Shown: positions 22,411 to 32,504 of the stretch, one piece after another | How the letters are laid out: every line of letters begins with the position of its first letter | Position numbering within the stretch: the first letter of the stretch is position 1 | Source of the DNA: Proteles cristata cristata | Lineage: Eukaryota > Chordata > Mammalia > Carnivora > Hyaenidae | Direction of reading: 5' to 3' | Assembly (NCBI GenBank): GCA_017311185.1 | Contig: JAESUZ010002610.1 | Span: 186,001 to 250,000, forward strand | DNA: 64,000 nt | Notes under the pieces: generated by a model | The model's database searches: none | Told to the model about the DNA's origin: nothing | What the model saw: the letters and a program-made list of their open reading frames with translations, nothing else | Translations under genes and position numbers: made by a program

Positions 22411-22424
22411 GGTGCACGTGCACC
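22411..22424. promoter_or_regulatory. 14-bp perfect palindrome centred on a CACGTG E-box
   Basis: GGTGCACGTGCACC equals its own reverse complement. The CACGTG core (22415-22420) is the canonical binding site of bHLH-ZIP factors (MYC/MAX, USF), and also contains an ACGTG hypoxia-type core. It lies at the right edge of the CpG island. Confidence 0.55.
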
Positions 22425-22460
22425 GGTCCAGAGCCTGCCCCGGATTCAGAGGCGGCCGCC

Positions 22461-23905
22461 TGGCTGTGAACCTGTGCTCATTTGCAGGGCCGGGATAAAA
22501 GTCACAGAAGGGAACCAGACTTTGGAAGCCAGGCAAACGGAAAGCTGGTGTTTAAGTGGTCCCTTCCAGCAAATCCAAAGTGGTCCGTACCTAGTAGGTG
22601 CGTCTCGTAATGCGTTCGCCCCAGTGGAATGGTGGAGGAGCCACTTTTCTAGGCAGAGAAAAATATGATAACCTAAATATTGTATAATGAGGTCACTGGC
22701 GGTTTGAGCCCTCCCTTCTCCCAACGCCCGAAGCATTCTGAGCAAGAACCTGGGCTTTGACACTTCATAAGGTTAGATGTATCCTAACCCTTGCGTTACC
22801 CCCTACCCAGTCTCTCCCTCCAGGCCCTACTACAATTCCAAGTGTGCAATAGGCACTCAGTCACTGTTGAACGCATTAATGTGTGATTCATGTAACTGTG
22901 CTAATTAACGTGGGCAAAAACAAAGATTTTAAATTGTGGGATTAAATTGGAAAATGCATCCAGTGGAGAGAACAGTGATGGCCGTATGAGCTGTAATAAA
23001 TGTTAGCTCTAATTATTATGTAGATAGACAAGCTGTGAATCATATGTATGCAGGTAATAGGTTGAGGTTACATGCTAACTTAAGGACGGCAGTTATCCGA
23101 ACTTCATTAACCTAAAAGAGTAAGTACGGATAAGGAGAGAATATGTCACAAGCGAATGTGTGTACCTCTGTGGTAAGACTTTCCTACATATCTTTCCCAA
23201 AGAGAACATTTTAACAGTTGCTTCTTTAATTTTCATTACAAATGAGTATTATCAATTCAGTGGGTATGCATACATATGAAATACTCTGTTAATTTATTCA
23301 TTTTTATAACATCTTTCTAGAAGGAGAAATAAGAGGCCCCAAGGAATTCTCATTTTGTCCAAAGAAGCCAGAAAGGAAATGTGCCACCACATGAAGCCCG
23401 TTAGGCTGAGTCCGGTAGGTCTGAATAAAGAGACTGACGGAGGACAGCACCCGCAAAGCTCCTAGCCTCCCCCCTGGGTGTTTTAGATCAGTGTCCTGGG
23501 TCTGTGAAACCGCTCTTGGGAGCAATGTGCTTGTCCACGTGAGATAATTTATCTCTTCCATTTGGCAACTGGGAAAATGTAATTTTCTCCGTGTGATGAG
23601 TGTGAGTGAATGGCTCATGCATAGTGAATGGCCGTCCTCCAAATTATGGTACGAGGGTGTGAAATATGCATTTTAATATCAAAGTCCATTACCACACAAT
23701 GCCAGGGGAATGAATAAGAACTGGGGTTTTTTATCTAGACACCCTGCACCACATCAGTATCACAGGGTGTTCTATGGATGTTGTTATGAGGAAACAGGTT
23801 ATTCTTATTTTTACCCTGGCAGAAAAAAACAGCTGACCGAGATGGGTTAGTAGGAGATAACCACACAGAACCCATGGGTTGGGAAGGTCACCAGGTTGTT
23901 TGAGG
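22461..23905. other. Repeat-free non-coding stretch beside the CpG island
   Basis: No interspersed repeat recognised. Between 22880 and 23300 it is AT-rich with several homeodomain-type cores (GCATTAATG, CTAATTAAC, CTAATTATT). A minus-strand 112-codon frame (23304-23642) lacks recognisable features. Could be upstream regulatory DNA. Confidence 0.4.
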
Positions 23906-24136
23906 ACTTCTTTTTTTCAGGGACGCTTCGGTGGCTCGATTGATTAAGCCTCCAACTCTTCGATTTTCCGCTCAGGTCTCACAGTTGGTGAGTTCAGGCC
24001 CTGTATCAGGTTCAGCACTGACAGCACAGAGCCTACTTGGGATTCTCTCTGTCTCTCCCGTGCTGGTACTCTCTGTCTCTCTCTCAAAATAATATAAATA
24101 AATTTTAAAAAAGAAAAAAAGGCGGGGGACTTTTTT
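23906..24136 (+). mobile_element. CAN-SINE, diverged
   Basis: Plus-strand copy starting about GGGACGCTTCGGTGGCTCGA with a tail of AAATAAATTTTAAAAAAG. It is flanked by GGACTTCTTTTTTT (from 23904) and GGACTTTTTTTTTT (from about 24127), a likely duplication with one mismatch. Confidence 0.88.
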
Positions 24137-24346
24137 TTTTCATGGAGAAAAATGTACCAGCATTTCCCCACTGCTTATGACTAGGTACCTACTCTATGTC
24201 GTGCTTCAGTGGCCAGGCCAGAGGTGCGCGAGTCTGCAGTGGCCCTGGGGGCCACAAGTGTGGGGAGTTGTTGCATTGAGCAGGAAAGTGCAATGGCGCC
24301 TTTCTTAAAGTATTTAGGTATAATTTTTTGAAATATTGTTTCTATA

Positions 24347-24715
24347 GATGGGATACCTGTGTCCCTCCCTTCCAAAATGGGTATGTTGAAACCCAATCCC
24401 CAGTGTGTTGGTATTTGGAGGTGGGGCCTTAGGGAGGTGAAGGGTCATGAGGGTGGAACCCTTAAGAAGGAATGGGATTCCAGCCTTGATAAAAGAGACC
24501 CCATAGAACTCCCTTCCCCTGCTGTCATGTGAGGACACAGTGAGAAGATAAGCATGTATGAACCAGGAAGTAGGCCCTTACCAGATGTCAAATCTGCCAG
24601 CACCTTGATCTTGGACTTCCCAGCTTCCAGAACTGTGAGAAGTAAGCTTTGTTGTCTCTATGCCACCCAGTCTCTGGTATTCTGTTAACAGCAGCTGGAA
24701 TGTACTTAGACAACA
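24347..24715 (+). mobile_element. MLT1A/B-type (ERVL-MaLR) solo LTR
   Basis: Clear match in order to the MLT1A-like consensus: TATGTTGAAACCCAATCCCC, GGTATTTGGAGGTGGGGCCT, AGGGTCATGAGGGTGGAACC, TCATGTGAGGACACAGTGAG, CACCTTGATCTTGGACTTCC and GCCACCCAGTCTCTGGTATT. It covers nearly the whole LTR; no internal region follows. Confidence 0.85.
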
Positions 24716-25069
24716 GAGTAACAGTTCTCAGGAAGGTCTAGGGTCTAAAATGAGGTAACAAATGACCGTCTTTCTCTATAGAACTACACATAGGACACAT
24801 TTATTGTAGGATAATAAGAGATATATTTGTTCTTTGTCCCTGATTTGGGCACAGAGCACCTCAAACCCTTAGAATTTCCTGAGTGATTGGAGTGTCTTTT
24901 GTCATTCATCACGATACCCTTTTGAGAGTATTCTGATGAGAGGACTTAGGGTGGGCCCCTGAGTCTAGCCTCTGGATGGAGCTGGTCACCAGAAAAACCA
25001 GGTGGTTAGAGGGTTGGAACTTTGAACCCCACCTACAAACTTTCTGGAAAGATTGAACTCTAGAAACAC

Positions 25070-25515
25070 TCTTAAACAGGATAACAGGATTGGAAGATTG
25101 GAGGGGCTGCCCGGTTGGTGATGACATCCACTTGCTGGGGGGGGCGAGGGGCGGTAAACTCCACTTCCTCAGGGACTGAAGCTCTTGCACGTCTGGACCT
25201 TCTGGAATAGCCCTATGTAACCCTTCATCTGACTTCATCTGTAGCCTTTCAAATACCATTTATAATAAACCAGTAAGCATTAAATAAATGTTTTTCTGAG
25301 TTCTGTGAGCCACTCTAGCGGATTAATTGAACCCGGGGCAGGCATTATGGAAATCTGAAGTGGGCATGGGGATAGAGTTTTGTGGGACTGAGCTCTTAAC
25401 CTGCGGGACCTGACCCTATCTCTGGTTAGTATTGGAATTGAATTAAATTGTAGGAAAACCAGTCAGTGTCCACTGAGAATTGAATTGCTGGATGGTATTG
25501 GAAAAAACACACAGT
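25070..25515 (+). mobile_element. ERVL-type LTR, diverged (copy 2 of 3)
   Basis: ATAATAAACCAGTAAGCATT, GTTCTGTGAGCCACTCTAGC, GGACTGAGCTCTTAACCTGC and TAAATTGTAGGAAAACCAGT align with the copies at 14.3 and 56.3 kb. The LTR ends near AAAAAACACACAG without a clear primer-binding site. Confidence 0.6.
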
Positions 25516-26039
25516 GGATTTATGAATTGTTCATACCTGTTTCCCAGTTTGGTTTTGTCTTCCAGAAGAAAATCTATTTATGATTATTAGAGTTGTACCT
25601 GATTTATGCCCTGTCAATTACAGAAAGGGATACGAGGCACTTCACAAATATTAAAAAACATGTGAAGCTATAAAGCTCTCTTCTAAATTTTGGTACATCG
25701 GTCTTGGTTTCCAGTTAGTATTTTATTAAATAAGGGTGGCTGGTATCCAGTTCTGGCAAAGATGAGGAAAGCCCTGCCTATTATTGGCAGATGTGGCTGA
25801 TGATAATAGACTTCCATTTAGCCTTTACAGGGTTGCTTTCCACTGACTGTAAAGGAACCTGGCTGACAAAAAAAATAATGTTCTAATTAAGATGTGCACA
25901 CAGTCGGTGATGGATGAAGTTGGCGCCAGAGCCACTTAGGAAATTCAATTGAGAAGGGTCAGAGTTTTGATTATGCTTTCTTGAGTCGTCAAGAGGAAAA
26001 GCAGCCAAAAAGACCATGCAATGACAGCAATAGTATGGT
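25516..26039. other. Non-coding stretch, nothing recognised
   Basis: AT-rich with no exon or named repeat. Confidence 0.4.
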
Positions 26040-26175
26040 AAAAGAGCAGCGAACAGAGAGTTCATTCTGCCGCTAAACAGCTGTGTAACCCTGGACAAGG
26101 CATTTGCCCCTGGGTTGTAGTTTTCTCATCTGTTCAATGGGAGGACTCACCTACTGTGTCAAATACTTCTTATGC
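26040..26175 (+). repeat. MIR fragment
   Basis: CAGCTGTGTAACCCTGGACA, then TTTTCTCATCTGTTCAATGG and GAGGACTCACCTACTG, follow the MIR core order. Confidence 0.7.
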
Positions 26176-27065
26176 ATCACCTCCGATCGAGGTGGCCTCA
26201 CGTTATTTTGGCTGGCCACCTGAGGGTCTGTCTGTGTTCAGGGACCTGGGATAACCTTCAGCGAACCTCACTTCCTATTCAGTCTTTGCACCTCTCACTT
26301 CCTGCCCTGGGGCTTCCCTATTGCCTCCGAGTGGAGAGATGCACCGAAAGAACCAGTGGGCACCCTGGCATAGAATGGACACGGGGCTTAAGGCACGCTG
26401 GGTGAAGGTCTCGCCAATGGGGTCCAGCCGTCAACAGTTACTCTTCCACCTTTTCCAGAATACAGCAGCTCTTGTGGCCCCTCACAAGAGGATCCAACGA
26501 GATCAGGCCATCAGTTGAGCTGGAGCATGAAAGGCTTGCTTATGTTCTCTTTTTCCTCCTCTGCCTGCTCCCCTTTCCTTCTCACTCCTCCTCTGGCAGC
26601 ACTGTACTCCTCTTTGCAGGGGTGGGGGAGGAATGTACTCCTTAATAAAGAGTGGCGTAGAAGCTTTGGTCTTGGGATCTGCTTTGGAATCCCAGGCTCG
26701 AGGGCCTCACAGCTCCCACCAGGGGTTAAGACCCCACTTGCACTTTCTCAGGGAAGGAAGAGGAGGACCACAGGCAAGTTGTTTGCTGTAATGTCTTTCA
26801 GTGTCAAGTTCATCTGAAACAAAAAAGTCCTGCCATGAAAACACAATTGAAATCTCTTGGACTATTTCATACTGGGACAAGTTTGCGAGAAGTCATTACA
26901 GGTGGGAAAGCCAGTTTGGGGTGGAGAGCTCTGAATGCATTTGCAGAAGTGCGGTCTGCGGAATCTAAGGAGGAAGACTGGAGGGAGGCTGGTTTCTGGG
27001 CTGGAGAGGCAAGATTTGAACTTGTCATTACAATGTGGATAGGAGAGGAGTCCGTGTTTGTGGTT
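26176..27065. other. Non-coding stretch, nothing recognised
   Basis: Short plus-strand frames at 26172-26405, 26515-26817 and 26835-27110. The last runs into the following SINE, so it is not a conserved gene. No repeat named. Confidence 0.4.
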
Positions 27066-27316
27066 AAGATTCCTGAGGAAGCGGGGCGCCTGGGTGGCTT
27101 AGTCGGTTAAGCATCCGACTTTCACTTAGGTCACGATCTCACAGTTCGTGGGTTCGAGCCCCGCGTCGGGCTCTGTGCTGACTGCCAGCTCAGAGCCTGG
27201 AGCCTATTTCAGTCTGTGACTCCCTCTCTCTCTGACCCTCCCCTGCTCACGCTGTCTCTCTCTCTCCTAGAAATAAATAAAAAAAAAAAAAAAAAAAAAA
27301 AGATTCCTGAGGAAGC
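27066..27316 (+). mobile_element. CAN-SINE, young-looking, perfect 17-bp target-site duplication
   Basis: Body 27083-27299. AAGATTCCTGAGGAAGC is exact at 27066-27082 and 27300-27316. It retains GGGTTCGAGCCCCGCGTCGG and a long uninterrupted A tail (about 27278-27300), both signs of a recent insertion. Shares CTGACTGCCAGCTCAGAGCC and CTCTCTCCTAGAAATAAATA with its sister copies. Confidence 0.96.
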
Positions 27317-27369
27317 AAGTCCAGCAAGCAGAAGGTCTAGGAGAGGACTTAAAATCACCAACTCCAGCA

Positions 27370-27390
27370 ACTCTCTCTCTCTCTCTCTCA
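27370..27390. repeat. (CT)n run
   Basis: About ten CT units in otherwise unremarkable sequence. Confidence 0.9.
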
Positions 27391-27870
27391 TCCCTGCAAA
27401 GCCATTCTCTGCATCTTGCTCTCCCCTTTGTCCCAGATATAGGATTGAGATCCCTTGATCTCAGGATGTTAACACCTTCTCAGGCCTCCACAGGATGAAT
27501 CATCAATGACTTAAAGGCCAATATGTAACCCAGTTCTGCTAATGAAACCTAATGGGAGGTCTGCTAAAGAAAGCTCCCTTCCTGAATTAAAAGATTTAAA
27601 AGAGGACAGAGATTGCATTGTTCTTCCTGCCTTGAATGTAGATGTGATGCTGGTGCTACAGCAGCCACATTGTGACGTTGAGGCAACAAGCATGAGAGGA
27701 AGACCAAGAGGATCTCAGGGATGCTAGCCCTGGTATCTGTGAGCCACTAAGCCAATTTTAGCAGCTGTACATCATCTTCTTGTGTTTGAGAAAAATAAAC
27801 CCTTGTTTATTTCAGGCAGTGGGTAAGATTTTCTGTTCCTTGGAGCCCAAATCATTCCTGAGCCGAGGGA

Positions 27871-27922
27871 GATGTGATGAAGAACAGGAAAACCAAGATG
27901 TGATGAAGAACAGGAAAACCAA
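27871..27922. repeat. Perfect tandem duplication of a 26-base unit
   Basis: The unit begins GATGTGATGAAGAACAGGAA and ends AACCAA. It occurs at 27871-27896 and again at 27897-27922 with no difference. A 26-base unit does not preserve a reading frame. Confidence 0.95.
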
Positions 27923-28234
27923 GAAGGACAAAGATTCAGAAGTCAAGGAAATAGAATTTTGAGGAGGTGGAAGTGGCTGACAGTGAGAATGCTGCCGAGG
28001 AGTCAAAAGAAAGACGACACTTGAAAACATGAATGGAATTGTTCAAGTGAGAGGTCATTGGTGAGCTCAGTGCGAGCATTTCCAGACTTACTGATGGGGC
28101 AAGAGCCAGATGTCAGTGGGCTGAGGAGAAAAGAGTGTGAGGAGGGGAGGCTCTGAACACAGTTCTTTCACAAAGTTTTGCCTGTGTGTGTATCAAGAGC
28201 CTTCAAATGTTACTGAGCTCTGACCTACATTTTT

Positions 28235-28620
28235 CACTTGTAGAGATCTATCCAAAGGAAATAATTAGAGATAGTGACAAAGACTTAGACCTAACGGCAA
28301 TAATTGCAGCTTTATTTATAGAAGAGAAACGTTGGCAACAACATAAATAGCAAACAATAGGGAAATTGTTAAATAAATGATGGTGTGTCTTCATGAGAGA
28401 ATATTGCTCCAGCCAATAAATAGGAGAGTTTTTTTTTTAATGGCAAGGAAAAATATCCATAATGGATCAATTAAAAAACCAGGCAATAAAAAATATGGTT
28501 ATAAATTTCTTATATACATTATTCATATGCAAACAAAAGGCAGGAAAGAAATACATTAAAATATCCAAAGTTACAGGAAAACTTAAATTTCTACTTTTCT
28601 TTATGTTCCAGAATTAGCAT
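28235..28620 (+). mobile_element. Old L1/HAL1-type fragment
   Basis: AAAGGAAATAATTAGAGATA, TAATTGCAGCTTTATTTATA, GGGAAATTGTTAAATAAATG and GAATATTGCTCCAGCCAATA follow the order of the 3' part of old L1M/HAL1 elements. Highly diverged. Confidence 0.6.
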
Positions 28621-29339
28621 TTGTTATTCTTATAATCAGAAAACTTTATTTTTTAAAAACAATAAAATTCGCTATGAAGGAAAAGAAACATACTAGTGAC
28701 TCTGGGCCAGGTCCCAATAGGACAAATACCTTGAAGAACATGTAGGTGTTTCTCATTTCCAAAAAATGGGATTTATACAACAGATCATGTTTTCTTCTTA
28801 GATCAGGCTGTCAGGAGTGTCGGAAGCAAACCTGATATTTAGTCACAAGTATGTAACTCTCTCTTCTTTGCATATCTGGTTTATCCCTTCTTGGGCCCCG
28901 GGTCCCACCTCGGCAAAGACAGGAAGAGGCATCTGAATAATTTAGCCCAGTGGGAAGGGTCCAGGCCTCCCAATATAACCCAAAGCCCCTTTGGCCAAGA
29001 GATGCAGGTAAGAGAGAGCAAATATACCTCATGGCAAGATTCAGATCGGAGACCTTTATGTGAACTGAAAACAATCTATAGCAGATAGATGATTAATCCC
29101 CAACGCTCATAGCTAGTGATTCTTTTCCTCTGGATAGATTTCACTCTAGAACAGGGTCTGGCTCTCCTGAGAAACAACAGAGGAGCAAGGTTATTCATCT
29201 GTCCACCATCCTATATTTCAACCTAATCCTTTGACAGGCGCATGTGAGCTGTGTCATGATGTTTCATGCAGCTTGGGGATGGAGCCCCATACTCAAGCCT
29301 GGAGGTCTTCCCCACTTCCCCCCAGTGGCAACTGGTTCC
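28621..29339. other. Non-coding stretch, nothing recognised
   Basis: Short frames on both strands; no repeat named. Confidence 0.4.
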
Positions 29340-29445
29340 GTGTGCCCATCACAGGCTGGTTATGAGGGTCAAACGAAATTATTCATATACAAACACTTTG
29401 TAAACCATGAGAAGCTATACAGATAGGTCACCGTTATTATTATTA
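29340..29445 (+). repeat. MIR 3'-part fragment
   Basis: GGTTATGAGGGTCAAACGAA, CACTTTGTAAACC and TTATTATTATTACT resemble the 3' part of MIR. Confidence 0.45.
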
Positions 29446-29978
29446 CTCTGTGAGGAAGCCTAAGTCTGAAATGGATATTCTGTCCCATTTCACTCTCCTT
29501 GACTCCAAGCTGCTGAGAAAATCCTCAAGCAAAGAACTGATCCTAAACCCTGACTACTGCTGCCAATGTATTTCTGCAAATGGCTTGCCCCGAGATTACG
29601 ATGTGGAATGGAAATCTCTTATTTGGTCCCTGAAAATCCCTGCTATAGGTCAGAAGAGAGAGCAAGTGATATTTCTGTACCAAGGAAAGAGAGAGGGCAG
29701 AGGGGAACATTCAGAGGGAATATCTCTCGCCACAGTTAAGCTGAGGCCCTCAGAAAAGATTTGGTGAAATAGCTACTTAAATTCCAGTACTGTCCTCACG
29801 ATATCGGAAACCTTAGGGTTGGTAGAGGCAACCAGCTTTGCCAAGAAGGGCAAGCCTGAGGGAGAGAAAGCTGCTCTACTCAGTATCGGCACCTGTGAGA
29901 GAAGCCGGGGTCACCAAGCCCGGACCCCAGAGCAGGAGCACAGCTGCTGTGGGCAGGAACAACCGCCCTCCCGCCGCC
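29446..29978. other. Non-coding stretch, nothing recognised
   Basis: A plus-strand frame of 105 codons (29450-29767) begins beside a MIR end and shows no familiar motif. Probably chance. Confidence 0.4.
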
Positions 29979-30104
29979 ATGGCCAGAAGGGTGACAGTTA
30001 GTGAAAAAGAGCAAATGGGCCCCAAATGCCGCTTGGACTTGAGTGAGTTGGGGATATTCCAAAGCCCCAAGGGTGAGGAAACAGTGCATAAAAGCCGTGT
30101 TTAG
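29979..30104 (+). CDS. Possible short ORF with a perfect Kozak start (unproven)
   Basis: The ATG at 29979 lies in GCCGCCATGG, an ideal vertebrate Kozak context, and opens a 41-codon frame (MARRVTVSEKEQMGPKCRLD...). The frame runs past a plausible donor, CAAGG|GTGAGG (last exonic base 30072), so it could be a small first coding exon rather than a complete ORF. I recognise no protein. The surrounding CG content is only mildly raised and there is no obvious promoter. Chance is the default explanation. Confidence 0.15.
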   Translation: MARRVTVSEKEQMGPKCRLDLSELGIFQSPKGEETVHKSRV

Positions 30105-31600
30105 AATCAAAGTTAATACATGACAATGGCCTTCTGTGTCTGCTAAAATAGTCATCAAGTCTCAGAGAGGAGCAAGAACTAGCCGCTCATTCATTCAGAT
30201 GATGGTGACTGGACCTTCCTAAGTACGCAGTAAATTCTAGGCCCAGGAGTGGAAATCATACAGTGATCTACCCCTCGCGGGTTTCACTCTGATGACGGGA
30301 GAAGCTAAATCGTTCGACCGCAGAACGACCAAGTCCCAAAACGGCAGGAGACAAGTGACAGGTGAGGTCCCAGCAAAAGTGCCGGAGGTTGAATGAGGGG
30401 GTGATGACTTGAGGTCAGAGGTCAGGGGAAGCTTCCATTCAGGATGTGAAGCTGATCTCGAGCTCAGCGGATGCACGGGACTGAGCGGTCTGAAAGGGGA
30501 CATTCCGGGCTGAGAGGGAGGAGGCGGGGTAGGTAAGCACATGAGCCAAGGCAAGGAGGCAGGAATGAAGACAAGATGCGGATCCGGGCAGCAAAAGGGT
30601 TAAGTCCTTCTCCAGTGAAGGCTCTGTCAGGGCGACAGTGGAAATCAAAGTTGGGCAGATAGGTGTCGGTTGCCTCCCGGAAAAGGTTTTGAAATGCAGC
30701 TGAAGCGAATGCTGTGTGTTCCTGCCGGTGGTGGTGACGTGAGGGATGCTGTGCCCGTCTGTGGACCACAGCACCCACTCTACAAACAGCAGGTGAGAAG
30801 CAGCCGCTGGGGCAGCCCCGGCGGCGTCAGGTGTGTGCCCGCAGCCCGCGGCAGTAGAAATGACAAATGCCCGACAGGTGGGGACCTGAGGAAGGGAAGG
30901 GACTTCTAAAACCCCTGAAGAGTGCTTTTTGGGAGGGGTGTGGTTGAGGGGCACCGAAACGAGAGATGTGTGGCAATTCCCTTAAGGACTCTGCACTTGA
31001 AAATGCAGTGGACTGGAAAAACAATTGCAGGTTGAAAGGAAGCTGGCAAATTGTTGTCTTCACTTCTGCACAGCCTCCAGCAGTGAGGTAAGGGGCAGAG
31101 CCAGCACAGACAGATGTTGATGTTGGGGCCCAGAACTCTTTTTTTTTTTTTTTGGAGATAGTTTAATATGCTTATGAGTGCTGATGGTCCTCGGTCCTCT
31201 GTTTACCTCTTAAACCTGGTTTAAACCTCTGTTTCTTGCTCTTAAACCTCTTAAACCTGTTGCCTTCGGGCAACACCAGGGCTGTTTCATTGTTCCTCTG
31301 GGCACAAAGATTTCGAACTGGTTCTATTATGTCCCTCACAAATACAGATGTCTTTCTCTTTCACTCCATGCCATCTCTGACTTAGGAACTGGTTGAAAAT
31401 TTGGGGGAGGGGAGAGGCAAGTGAAATCAGGACTGAGCAGAGTCTCAGAGCTCAGGTAGGCAGAGAGCACCTTTCCGGGGTGGTCAGAGAGGGTGTGCTG
31501 GCTGCTGCTTGAAGCAGGGCGTCCTTCCTCCATGGCAGTGGGGACACATCACCCTCAGGGCTGGCAGTACGGGAGACCTCCTCCAGCCATGTCTGGATGA
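30105..31600. other. Non-coding stretch with a small CG-richer patch
   Basis: The patch at 30780-30880 has about eight CG steps, too small for a CpG island. Overlapping frames on both strands (up to 171 codons, minus 30439-30954) have no recognisable features. A T run lies at about 31139-31154. CTTAAACCT-type words recur five times at 31200-31262. Confidence 0.4.
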
Positions 31601-31930
31601 GCCAGTGTCTGCCAAAATTACATACGCATCTATGCTTTGCCCCACTTCTAGGAATTTATCTAAAGTTCATCTTAGACACTTACGAAACAATGCTTATCAG
31701 AGGGGCTCATCGCAGCCTCTTTGGGATAGAAAAAGGTTGAAAATAACTCAAGATTATTCAGAAAGCACTAGCTAAATAGACTGATATGTGTTCCCAACGG
31801 AGAAGCATATAACTTTGAAAAAAAGGAAATGAGAGGAAGATCTATAACCTAATATGGAAACATTTCCAAGATGTGTTTATTAAATAAAAAGAGAACTAGG
31901 GGCAGAACAGGATACAGCTTCTCCATTTCC
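31601..31930 (+). mobile_element. Old L1M-type fragment
   Basis: CCCACTTCTAGGAATTTATC, CTAGCTAAATAGACTGATAT and GGAAACATTTCCAAGATGTG resemble the ORF2/3' UTR region of old L1. Diverged and non-coding. Confidence 0.6.
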
Positions 31931-32158
31931 AAGAATAATCTTATGGATTTTAGTAACTCCCCATTTTAGTGTCAGAAACACGACTAGAACAAAGGCATCT
32001 TTTCAACCAGTATGTAGGATTATATAGACAGAGAATTCAAAATCATCTATAAAACCTGCAAAAAACAGCAGGAGTTAATTTAGCAAAGTTGCAGCAGGCA
32101 AGATAAATAGGAAAATACAACTGTATTTCCTTTAAAAAAAATTTTTTTATGTATTTAT

Positions 32159-32375
32159 GGGGCACCTGGGTGGCTCAGTCAGTTAAGCATCCGACTTTCA
32201 CTCAGGTCATGATCTTACAGTTGGTGGGTCATGATCTTGCAGCCCCGTGTCGGGCTCTGTGCTAACCGCTCAGAGCCTAAAGTCTGCTTGGGACTCTGTG
32301 TCTCCCTCTCTCTCTGCCCCTCCCCCTGCTTGCACTCTGTCTCTGTCGCTCTCAAAAATAAATAAACATTAAACA
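32159..32375 (+). mobile_element. CAN-SINE with an internal duplication
   Basis: Plus-strand copy starting GGGGCACCTGGGTGGCTCAG. GGTCATGATCTT(A/G)CAG occurs twice (about 32205-32220 and 32227-32242), replacing the usual GTTCGAG before the GCCCCGTGTCGG. This probably destroys the B-box. Tail CTCAAAAATAAATAAACATT. Confidence 0.92.
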
Positions 32376-32404
32376 AAAGTAATAATATTAAAAATAAAAA
32401 TTGC

Positions 32405-32504
32405 CTGTGTTTATTTTAAGGAATGTCTATACCCACCGTGGGGCCCACACTCACATCCCCGAGATCAAGTCACATGCTCTACAGACTGAGCCGGCCAAAT
32501 GCCC
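32405..32504 (-). mobile_element. Older CAN-SINE subtype, short
   Basis: Minus-strand remnant with GTCTATACCCACCGTGGGGC, CCCGAGATCAAGTCACATGC and GACTGAGCCGGCCAAATGCC. This is the older carnivore subtype that lacks the long CT-rich segment. Confidence 0.75.

Larger units (their letters stand above)
20430..22460. promoter_or_regulatory. CpG island promoter
   Basis: CpG is strikingly dense compared with the CpG-poor surroundings (about a dozen CG steps in 21601-21660 alone). GC boxes (CCCCGCCC and variants) cluster at 21757-21832, and there is no good TATA box near them. This is the classic shape of a broad mammalian promoter, usually of a housekeeping or developmental gene. The strongest splice signal within it is on the minus strand (21554), which favours leftward transcription; divergent transcription cannot be excluded. 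Long open frames on both strands (up to 368 codons) come from the scarcity of stop codons in GC-rich DNA and are not taken as genes. Confidence 0.9.

Noticed and set aside
20328..22498. Long open frames in the CpG island (338 codons minus, 321 and 368 codons plus, others)
   Set aside because: They overlap in several frames on both strands. Stop codons are rare in such GC-rich DNA, and the peptides are low-complexity Pro/Arg/Gly/Ala with no domain. Absence of stops is not evidence of coding.
27083..27299. tRNA gene (A- and B-box like sequences)
   Set aside because: The boxes belong to the tRNA-derived head of the SINE. No cloverleaf with an anticodon arm and acceptor stem is intact.
30780..30880. 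Second CpG island
   Set aside because: Only about eight CG steps over 100 bases and quickly CpG-poor on either side; too small for an island.
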